Source: Candidatus Brevefilum sp. (GTDB lineage: Bacteria > Chloroflexota > Anaerolineae > Anaerolineales > Anaerolineaceae). Taken from it: DNA of 51,839 bases. The position numbers and the translations under genes were made by a program. Below are positions 33,156 through 40,445 of this stretch, piece after piece. The notes under the pieces were generated by a model that was given only the letters and a program-made list of their open reading frames with translations, ran no database searches and had not been told where the DNA came from. Each line of letters opens with the position of its first letter. The stretch's first letter is position 1. The stretch covers positions 1-51,839 of the forward strand of contig JARGGB010000012.1 of the NCBI GenBank assembly GCA_029210815.1, read 5' to 3'.

Positions 33156-33944
33156 ATGAAAGCAGAAATTAATGGCATTCAAATTGGATTTGAGATCATT
33201 GGCGGGATGGGTCTTCCCATCGTTTTGATCCATGGGTTTGGATTGAACCGCAGCATTTGGAAAGCATTGGCTGAAAATTATTTAAGTGCGCATACGGTTA
33301 TTCTTCCAGACCTGCGCGGTCATGGCGAGAGCCAGGCAACAAAAGGGGCGTATTCGATGGATGTCCTGGCAGACGACCTGTCTGCATTATTGGATTTTCT
33401 GAATTACGAGAAGGCTGTCATTTGCGGTCATTCCATGGGTGGCTATGTCACCCTTGCATTTGCTGAAAAATTCCCGGAACGACTTTCAGGTTTGGGATTG
33501 ATCACAACCCATGCGGCAGCAGATTCAGAGGCAAAACAAAAAGATCGATACCAGATGGTTGAGGCTGTCAGGGGAAACGGCGCAGTTGTGCTGGCTGAAA
33601 GTTTGGCACCCAAATTGACACAGGATGATAGTGTCAGTCGTCAAAGCTATCAAATATTGTCTGGGACAGACCCGGATGGGATCATTGGTGCATTAATCGG
33701 AATGGCAGAAAGACCCGCAAGAATGGATTTGCTGCCTAAAATTGAGGTGCCCGCACTTGTTGTTGCTGGTAATGAGGATCAGATCATTGAAGTTGAGATC
33801 GCTCGACAAATGGCAGATTCCCTTCCGCAAGGAAGATTTTTATTGATTGAGGATGCCGGTCATATGCCGATGATTGAAGCACCAAAAGTATTAGGAGAGG
33901 GTTTATCATGGCTTTTATCAAAAGTGAAGGCTGATAAGGTCTGA
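33156..33944 (+). CDS. Alpha/beta hydrolase
   Basis: The 262-residue protein shows H-G-F-G (oxyanion region, residues 26-29), D-L-R-G-H-G-E-S, the nucleophile elbow G-H-S-M-G-G with Ser93, an acidic position in A-G-N-E-D, and the catalytic His in D-A-G-H-M-P. No signal peptide is seen. The substrate is unknown; such genes include esterases, carboxylesterases and 3-oxoadipate enol-lactonase-like enzymes. It begins 12 bp after cca and is probably in that operon. Confidence 0.88.
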   Translation: MKAEINGIQIGFEIIGGMGLPIVLIHGFGLNRSIWKALAENYLSAHTVILPDLRGHGESQATKGAYSMDVLADDLSALLDFLNYEKAVICGHSMGGYVTLAFAEKFPERLSGLGLITTHAAADSEAKQKDRYQMVEAVRGNGAVVLAESLAPKLTQDDSVSRQSYQILSGTDPDGIIGALIGMAERPARMDLLPKIEVPALVVAGNEDQIIEVEIARQMADSLPQGRFLLIEDAGHMPMIEAPKVLGEGLSWLLSKVKADKV

Positions 33945-34014
33945 ATATAAACGCCTAATAATTTTCGCATTTTATTAATTCCAGAATAGACAGAACCAAG
34001 GTAGAAATAACAAA

Positions 34015-34533
34015 ATGACTATCATTGACACCATTTATGCTCGAAGGAGCATTCGACATTATCAAGAAAAGCCGGTTGAAAAAGAAAAGTTGGAAACCTT
34101 GCTGAAAGTGGCGATGGCAGCACCCTCGGCGATGAATATCAAACCATGGGAATTTATTGTCGTCACTGATCCAAAAACGATTGATTCAATCCGTTCATCA
34201 TTAATGTTTGGAAAACATAATGCCCCTGCTGCGATTGTCGTTTGCGGGAATACCTCATTTTTTAAACATCCAAAGGCGGCTGATTTTTGGGTGCAGGATT
34301 GCAGCGCTGCAACAGAAAATATTCTTTTAGCAGCAGTAGTATTGGGTTTAGGGACGGTTTGGTTGGGGGTACACCCAATTCACAATTATAAAAAACGAGT
34401 TTCAGAAATTCTTAGTCTCCCTGAAAATGTGGAACCTTTGAATGTTATTTATGTGGGTTACCCCGCAGAGGAGAAAAAACCGCGCACGCAGTATGATCCC
34501 GATCGGGTGCATTGGGAAAAGTATTCGTCTTAA
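34015..34533 (+). CDS. Nitroreductase family protein
   Basis: The 172-residue flavoenzyme has the family start I-x-x-R-R-S-I-R-H-Y, then M-A-A-P-S-A-M-N-I-K-P-W-E-F, which contacts FMN, and the C-terminal L-G-L-G-T-V-W-L-G-V. It should reduce nitro or quinone-like compounds using NAD(P)H. The physiological substrate is not predictable. It ends 9 bp from the convergent epimerase-like gene. Confidence 0.9.
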   Translation: MTIIDTIYARRSIRHYQEKPVEKEKLETLLKVAMAAPSAMNIKPWEFIVVTDPKTIDSIRSSLMFGKHNAPAAIVVCGNTSFFKHPKAADFWVQDCSAATENILLAAVVLGLGTVWLGVHPIHNYKKRVSEILSLPENVEPLNVIYVGYPAEEKKPRTQYDPDRVHWEKYSS

Positions 34534-34542
34534 TCTTTACCT

Positions 34543-35553
34543 TTAATATTCGATATTGTGTTCCGGGGTGTACTTTATCAGCAGTTCGGTTTCCCGGGCG
34601 ATATCCATGCCTGCCTTCAATTTCTTCGTTTCAGGGCGGGTTTTTAGCCAGGCGAGGGTATCGGACACGGTTTGTGATAAAGGTCGAAAGCTTAATCCTG
34701 CTTTTACTGCTTTATTATTATTGATATTATAAAACCCCGTAAAATTTGGGTCAGATGAAGGGATCCACAAGGGCAAATCCACCCAAGGGGTGACACCTTC
34801 TCTTAGTAAAAACGTTTCTTCTGCCCAAACGAAGCTGGCGTCGGATAGAGATGCTTCTCGGCTTGACACTAGCAAGGATCCCATTGTGACTGGCTTTTTA
34901 GGTCCGGTGACGTTATACACACCTTCACTTTGTTTTTCCACCATTCGAACAATAAAATCTGCAAGATCGCGAACATCAATGAATTGCATGTTTGAACTGG
35001 GGGGCGCTGGCGCTAATACCTTTCCGCCCAGAGAGACACGCCAGGGCCAATAGGTGAAACGATCAGTAGGATCATTCGGTCCGACAATAAGACCCGGGCG
35101 AAGGACAAGGACTTTGCCATCAAAGTTTTGTTGAATCTCATATTCACAAAGCGCTTTGAGTGGGCCATAAGAATCACCGGCGTAATCTTCATCCGATGGG
35201 TCTTCTAATTGGGCTAATGGGTAGTCTTCAGTGATATCGGGGGTCTTAAAATCCTGGTAGACCGACAGTGATGAAATGAATACATACAAATTACAATTGT
35301 CTGACAAAAAGGAGGCAGATTGTTTGACAATTCTGGGAATAAACCCGCTTGTATCGACAACAGCATCCCAATTATTGCCCTTTAGCGCTGTGAGATCGCC
35401 GTCACGGTCACCAATCAGGTTCTCAACCATGGGAAACATTTCGGGGTTGGTCAAACCGCGGTTGAAAAGTGTGGGCGTATGACCTGCCTTCAGGGCAGCT
35501 TCTACCAGTGCAATACCTAAAAATCGTTTGCCGCCTAAAATCAATATTTTCAT
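34543..35553 (-). CDS. NAD-dependent epimerase/reductase (extended SDR, CSP41-like)
   Basis: The 336-residue protein has the N-terminal nucleotide-binding motif G-G-K-R-F-L-G (a G-x-x-x-F-x-G variant of the usual GxxGxxG), S-S-L-S-V-Y where the catalytic Ser/Tyr should lie, and Y-G-P-L-K, which may supply the active-site Tyr-Lys. The variant glycine motif and overall order match atypical SDRs related to the plant CSP41 proteins. The substrate is unknown. It starts with ATG after AGAGGTTCC. Confidence 0.82.
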   Translation of the reverse strand: MKILILGGKRFLGIALVEAALKAGHTPTLFNRGLTNPEMFPMVENLIGDRDGDLTALKGNNWDAVVDTSGFIPRIVKQSASFLSDNCNLYVFISSLSVYQDFKTPDITEDYPLAQLEDPSDEDYAGDSYGPLKALCEYEIQQNFDGKVLVLRPGLIVGPNDPTDRFTYWPWRVSLGGKVLAPAPPSSNMQFIDVRDLADFIVRMVEKQSEGVYNVTGPKKPVTMGSLLVSSREASLSDASFVWAEETFLLREGVTPWVDLPLWIPSSDPNFTGFYNINNNKAVKAGLSFRPLSQTVSDTLAWLKTRPETKKLKAGMDIARETELLIKYTPEHNIEY

Positions 35554-35578
35554 AGGAACCTCTTATGTCTGCAAATTT

Positions 35579-36784
35579 TCATCGCCGTGTAACGTCACGA
35601 AGACGCTGCGCGGCATTTGTTTCAAGTTCAGCGATCAGTTGAATTTGGTTTGATAAACGTTCGAAAAGTTTACCAACCTCATACTTGTCGAGAGGAAAAT
35701 TATTGATGATCTTCTCCTCCAATACTTCAAGCTTTTTGACTGTGTTTTCAACAGTATCCCAATCACCTTCTCGGTACGATTCATATTTCTTATTCAGCAA
35801 TTTCTTGACCCGGTCAAAATCAGCAATTTTTGACGGAAGGGCGTTTTCAGCAAGATATGACCAATGGTTTGAAAGCTGCAGATATTGACCGGTTATGGCG
35901 TTTAACGCTGGATTGCTGAGAATGCCTGCAGCCTCATGTAAAAAGTCAGCATAAAGTTTTCTTAATGCAAAACCTTCTGTCCCGTTAAGTTTAATCGATT
36001 CATAGATTGTGCGGAGGGCTTGATACAAACCAATTTGGTTTTTGAAAGCAACTGGCCATGCCTGACGGTCATGACGATCGGTTAGTTTTTGAGCCCAATT
36101 TTCGAGATTGCTGATGCCAATGGTTTTTAGTGGGCGAGTCAGTCGTGTGGCACAGGTTCTGATTCCATCAAGAATACCTTCACGCAGTTCATTATCGCTA
36201 ATACTTCCTGCTTTTTGGTAAACCATCATTAAAAAATTATTCTGGCTGAGGTTTGCCCTGGCAGAAGTTAAAGTTTTTTCTCTGATTTCAATAGGGTGCT
36301 TTGATAAATCGTCAAGGAATAAACGCCATAAGCGGCCATCACGTTCGTAAACTGTCACCTGGTAATTGATCAAACCTTTGAAAGTTTCCGGTAAGCGGTG
36401 GTAGGGCAGATATGCCTTATCGACCCAAACAATGGCAGGTTTACCATCTTGTAATGCTCTTTGAAGTCCGTCCTGTGCTTTAGTTTCATCTGGATATTCA
36501 AAGAATGTCATAGATAAAAATAAGCGCTCAGATAGATTATGTAGAAACGCCTGTGTATAGTTCCACTGGTTGCGAAAGCCAAGAACCAGTAAAGGGTGCG
36601 GCAGGTGATGAAATTGATAAAGGACGTAGCCCATGTCAATCCCACCGCCAATACCTAGAAGAAGTGCCTCTGAATACGGCTGATCAGAAATTGGATTCTT
36701 TACCCCATTCAATTGCAGAATTCTTGCAATTGCGGCTGTTGGTGGATGTACCCCTGTTGAGCCTTCGGGGAATTCTATTTTCAT
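35579..36784 (-). CDS. BtrH N-terminal domain/DUF4872 protein
   Basis: The 401-residue protein starts with a segment characteristic of BtrH-type proteins: T-G-V-H-P-P-T-A-A-I-A-R-I-L, then E-A-L-L-L-G-I-G-G-G-I-D-M-G-Y. Later it has G-K-P-A-I-V-W-V-D and a DUF4872-like part with L-S-Q-N-N-F and R-T-C-A-T-R-L. The C-terminal 120 residues look helical. BtrH in butirosin synthesis transfers an acyl group from a carrier protein, but most homologues are uncharacterised. ATG at 36784 is preferred to GTG at 36790 because the AGG element fits better. No carrier-protein gene is nearby. A TATAAT on the minus strand at 36862-36867 may be its -10. Confidence 0.7.
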   Translation of the reverse strand: MKIEFPEGSTGVHPPTAAIARILQLNGVKNPISDQPYSEALLLGIGGGIDMGYVLYQFHHLPHPLLVLGFRNQWNYTQAFLHNLSERLFLSMTFFEYPDETKAQDGLQRALQDGKPAIVWVDKAYLPYHRLPETFKGLINYQVTVYERDGRLWRLFLDDLSKHPIEIREKTLTSARANLSQNNFLMMVYQKAGSISDNELREGILDGIRTCATRLTRPLKTIGISNLENWAQKLTDRHDRQAWPVAFKNQIGLYQALRTIYESIKLNGTEGFALRKLYADFLHEAAGILSNPALNAITGQYLQLSNHWSYLAENALPSKIADFDRVKKLLNKKYESYREGDWDTVENTVKKLEVLEEKIINNFPLDKYEVGKLFERLSNQIQLIAELETNAAQRLRDVTRR

Positions 36785-37002
36785 AATCACCTTTCAAATC
36801 GTGCTGCTGCTTTCAAGTAAAAGATCGAAAATTTTATTACGATAAAAGAAATCGCCACTTAATTATACAATATTCAGCAAATCTAATTTAAGATTATCCA
36901 GTTAATCTGATAAACTTACAAAAGTCCCAACCTGTTTGGGTGTGTTAATTATTAAAAAACAAATGAATTGATCGAATAATATTTGACTGGCAGGAGAACA
37001 TC

Positions 37003-38193
37003 TTGAGTATTGAATTAAACAAAGAAGAGCAAGACTTCCAAACAAAAAAAGTTTCTATTCTGGCATCTGCGCACGCGATGCACGATACCTATACTGCCTT
37101 TCTGCCGGCTTTATTACCTGTTTTAATTGAGAAATTTTCGATGACCAACACTGCTGCGGGATTATTATCGGTGTTTCTCCAAGTCCCATCTTTACTGCAG
37201 CCGCTAATCGGGCGCCTGGCTGATCGAAGGAATTTGAAACTGATGATCGTTCTCAGTCCAGCAATTACCGGGGTTGCCATGAGTTTACTGGGTATCGCGC
37301 CATCCTATGGAATTTTGATATTGCTGCTGCTTTCTGCGGGGATCAGTTCTGCATCGCTGCATGCGGTTGCACCCGTATTGGGAAGCACTTTTTCTGGCAG
37401 CAAGTTGGGGAAAGGAATGAGTTTTTGGATGGTCGGTGGAGAGCTTGGACGTGCTTTGGGACCCCTGATCATCGTGACAGCTATTGCTTACCTTGAGCCT
37501 GGCGGTTTACCCTGGCTCATGATTGGCGGCATATTGATGTCCGTATTTCTTTTTGGAAAATTGGATGGCATTACAACCAGGCCAAAAAAACATCCGATTT
37601 CTTCTCATTGGTGGCAAGCGATAAAAAAGATGAAGCATATTATGGGTCCGGTTGCTGTTTTGCTATTCACACGGTCGATGGTGTCTGCAACCCTAACCAC
37701 CTTTCTCCCAACATACTTGAAGTCCCAGGGATCCACATTATGGGTTGCTGGAGCTTCATTAACCATTCTTCAGGTAGCGGGAATGCTTGGGGCATTAATT
37801 GCAGGCCCTCTCAGTGATCGGTTTGGACGCAGGAAATTGCTCTTCAGCTCGTATCTTATTACCCCAATTCTGATGTTTTTCTTTATCCAGTCAGATGGGA
37901 TCCTTAAAATCCTTTTGTTGGTACTGCTTGGCTTCTTTGCCATTGCGATTGTGCCGGTTTTAATGGCTGTAGTTATTGAGAATTTTTCCGATAATCGGTC
38001 ATTTGCCAACGGGGTTTATATGGCGATTAGTTTCATTTTGCACTCGATGGCAATTCTCCTGGTTGGTTATTTGTCTGACCTGGTTGATTTACGCTTTACT
38101 TTCCTGATCAGTGCGGCTGTGCTGCCTCTTGGACTCTTGTTTATCAAGCTACTGCCAAAGACAAATGGAAACGCCATCCAGCCGGGGTTATGA
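37003..38193 (+). CDS. MFS transporter, fosmidomycin-resistance-like (Fsr) subgroup
   Basis: The 396-residue protein has about twelve membrane helices. It contains an early H-A-M-H-D-T-Y-T-A-F-L-P-A-L-L-P segment typical of Fsr-like exporters, G-R-L-A-D-R-R-N-L-K between helices 2 and 3, and D-R-F-G-R-R-K in the second half. It should use the proton gradient to export small molecules; the substrate is not known. It begins with TTG after GGCAGGAG and is transcribed away from the BtrH-like gene. Confidence 0.85.
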   Translation: MSIELNKEEQDFQTKKVSILASAHAMHDTYTAFLPALLPVLIEKFSMTNTAAGLLSVFLQVPSLLQPLIGRLADRRNLKLMIVLSPAITGVAMSLLGIAPSYGILILLLLSAGISSASLHAVAPVLGSTFSGSKLGKGMSFWMVGGELGRALGPLIIVTAIAYLEPGGLPWLMIGGILMSVFLFGKLDGITTRPKKHPISSHWWQAIKKMKHIMGPVAVLLFTRSMVSATLTTFLPTYLKSQGSTLWVAGASLTILQVAGMLGALIAGPLSDRFGRRKLLFSSYLITPILMFFFIQSDGILKILLLVLLGFFAIAIVPVLMAVVIENFSDNRSFANGVYMAISFILHSMAILLVGYLSDLVDLRFTFLISAAVLPLGLLFIKLLPKTNGNAIQPGL

Positions 38194-38195
38194 CG

Positions 38196-39695
38196 CTAAT
38201 TCATGTCAATCCAAACGGCGTTGATGTTGGAGTAATCGCTGAGGTTGGCTGAGGTCAGTATCAAAGTGCTCTGTTTTCGATTAACATCATAAAGATATAA
38301 TTCGCCGCTCAAACGATATAGGAAAGCAGACCCATCAGGCAGCCAGCGGATTTCGAGCGGTGTGCCCTCAAGCAGGACAGGCTGGCGTTCAAGACTGATT
38401 TGATTGAGTAGAAAAGTTCCATCGTCCTGATTTACAAAAATGACATTGTCACCCCCAGGTGCTGAAGAAAGCAAGGAGACCCGATCTCCAAGGGGGGTCA
38501 CGTGTAAATTTTCATCCAGCAGCAGACTGTCCGTTGCACAATTTATAAGGATGAAGTCAGAAATTCTCCCTTTGTAAAGGCATCGGTCGTTGAGCTCTTG
38601 CTGTTTCAGCGTTTCCCCTTCATAGTTGATGAGAGAAATTGTTGTGATATCGGAAGCATTATTTTGTTTGAGAACAAATAATCTGTCTTTATACTGGTTA
38701 GTGTGTGTGTAGGGACCTTTGATAACTTGCCTTAATGCCTGGTTGTTCAGGTTGAAAATAGAATAATCCACACCGCCGATAGGATGCATTTGATGGTTTA
38801 TACCAATCAGCTCGTTATTGAGCCAGGAGAGGCTCGGGTTATCAACCAGGGAGGGCATTGGGATGGGCTGGACTTCTTTCGTGTCAACATTAATTAGGTA
38901 ATAAAGATCGTGCATCCACGTTTGTGGATCATCAACATACGCTTTTTTAACCAGAATGTGCTTCCCGCCAGGAGAAACCCGGTAGTCCAGGATCAGTCCT
39001 GGCAGCTTTTCGAGTGCAATTTGGGTTTTTGATGCAAGGTCTAATAATGACAAATTGGTACTTGTGGGTGTTGAATCGTGGACTGTGAGCATGTATTGAT
39101 CGTTTTGATACCAGCGGATGTCTGTGATGGATTCTTTATATGCGGTTTCAATGGCTGTCAATAAATTGGCATCGGGATAGTCTATTTCTGTCAAGCTGGC
39201 TCGTGCTTCTTCAACTGCTAAATTCAGATCGAAAATTAAAGCATTGTTTGATGGGGAATGGGTTTCAAGAATTTGTCCAGTTGTCAAATCTGTCAGGATG
39301 ATATTTCCCTGAGCATCAAAAAAAAACATTTTTTGGCCGCTGGGGGAAAGCCTATCATTCAAACTGAATCCCCTGTTTGTCGTGGGCGGCATGAAGGAAG
39401 CAGATTCTCCTGTTGATAGGTCAAAAATATTATATTCTTCCAAATTGGTCTGGATCAATAAGAATGGTCCGCCCTGTTGAGGCAGAGGCGCATGGGTTTG
39501 ATTGGGTGCAGTTGTGGGAAGGACTTCTATGGATGCTGTTGGCGAAGCTTGTAATTCTCCTGTGTTCGGGTTGGCAGGCGAGGATAGACATCCAGGCAAA
39601 ATCATCCAGAGAGAAATGAGCAAGGTCAAATATTTAAGCGGTTTAATAAACCATCTCCAGATCATTCCAAAAATTTCAAAAACCATAAACCTCAT
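38196..39695 (-). CDS. Lipoprotein with beta-propeller-like body
   Basis: The 499-residue protein has a long hydrophobic N terminus with lipobox I-L-P-G-C, followed by a Thr/Pro/Ser-rich linker (residues about 40-75). The rest contains repeated blocks such as L-S-P-S-G-Q-K-M-F-F and V-S-P-G-G-K-H-I-L-V that resemble TolB/WD40-type propeller blades. It is probably anchored outside the cytoplasmic membrane. It overlaps the upstream GNAT gene by 4 bp. No enzymatic motif was found. The true start may be the internal Met at residue 4, since no strong ribosome-binding site is seen. Confidence 0.75.
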   Translation of the reverse strand: MRFMVFEIFGMIWRWFIKPLKYLTLLISLWMILPGCLSSPANPNTGELQASPTASIEVLPTTAPNQTHAPLPQQGGPFLLIQTNLEEYNIFDLSTGESASFMPPTTNRGFSLNDRLSPSGQKMFFFDAQGNIILTDLTTGQILETHSPSNNALIFDLNLAVEEARASLTEIDYPDANLLTAIETAYKESITDIRWYQNDQYMLTVHDSTPTSTNLSLLDLASKTQIALEKLPGLILDYRVSPGGKHILVKKAYVDDPQTWMHDLYYLINVDTKEVQPIPMPSLVDNPSLSWLNNELIGINHQMHPIGGVDYSIFNLNNQALRQVIKGPYTHTNQYKDRLFVLKQNNASDITTISLINYEGETLKQQELNDRCLYKGRISDFILINCATDSLLLDENLHVTPLGDRVSLLSSAPGGDNVIFVNQDDGTFLLNQISLERQPVLLEGTPLEIRWLPDGSAFLYRLSGELYLYDVNRKQSTLILTSANLSDYSNINAVWIDMN

Positions 39696-40174
39696 TTCAG
39701 CATCTTTTCCAGGCGCAGTTCATCCCGAATTGGTATGCCATGATATCCAATTTCTGGGATTTCTGTTTTTAATTGCCTGGAGATGAACACCTGTTTCGGA
39801 TAAAGGGTTGTTAGTTGATAGCCGTGTTTTTGGTAAAAACCCAGGGCATTGAGATTGTCATTGGTTGTGGTCACGCATATGAGATGACAGCCGCTGTATA
39901 ATGCGAACCCTTCAACTTCATTAAGTAGGGCGCTGCCAATGCCCTGTCCCGGGTTAAGGCTCGCCAGGGTGAGAATTTCACATTCTTTATCGGAGATTTG
40001 ATAATGACAGATCCCTGAAATTTTATTGTTGTCGACAGCCTTTATTCCATCCAGGCTTAGTGCATCAATTATTTCATTATGAACAACAATCTTGCTATCC
40101 CCCCAGAATGATTGCAGGATAGCAAGAATTTCTTTTTTATCTTTTTCACTTAGCTTCTCAATGTGAACTGCCAT
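39692..40174 (-). CDS. GNAT-family N-acetyltransferase
   Basis: The 160-residue protein has the acetyl-CoA loop N-P-G-Q-G-I-G-S-A-L-L (the Q/RxxGxG/A motif), then N-L-N-A-L-G-F-Y-Q-K-H-G-Y, typical of GNAT enzymes. The substrate is unknown. The start is supported by AAAAGGAAG. It is the first gene of a two-gene unit with the lipoprotein gene. TATAAT occurs on the minus strand at 40192-40197 and may be its -10 element. Confidence 0.85.
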   Translation of the reverse strand: MAVHIEKLSEKDKKEILAILQSFWGDSKIVVHNEIIDALSLDGIKAVDNNKISGICHYQISDKECEILTLASLNPGQGIGSALLNEVEGFALYSGCHLICVTTTNDNLNALGFYQKHGYQLTTLYPKQVFISRQLKTEIPEIGYHGIPIRDELRLEKMLK

Positions 40175-40350
40175 ATTTCTTCCTTTTGTTTATTATATCG
40201 ATTTGCCAATCAGATACACAAAAAGTGGTTTGATGTGTTCATTTTCACTCTTTTGAGGAGCAGAATCAAATCGGGTATTATGAAAAAGATGATGTAAAAA
40301 ATATCATCAGGATTCGCAGGTGAAAATCTGCTTATTTCCCCCGGATCTTT

Positions 40351-40379
40351 TTGGGAATCTTTATCCTGTATGGTAAAAT
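40351..40379 (+). promoter_or_regulatory. Predicted promoter of ppdK
   Basis: TTGGGA, a 17-bp spacer and TAAAAT, with TGG directly upstream of the -10 forming an extended element, lie 67 bp before the ppdK start codon. Confidence 0.6.
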
Positions 40380-40445
40380 TACTTGTTTGAATGATCAGGT
40401 TTCGTATCAAGATAGTTAATTAAATACTTTAATTTAGGAGGACGT

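Noticed and set aside
40210-40410. 66-residue minus-strand frame upstream of ppdK
   Set aside because: It overlaps the predicted ppdK promoter, lacks a ribosome-binding site and has no recognisable family pattern.
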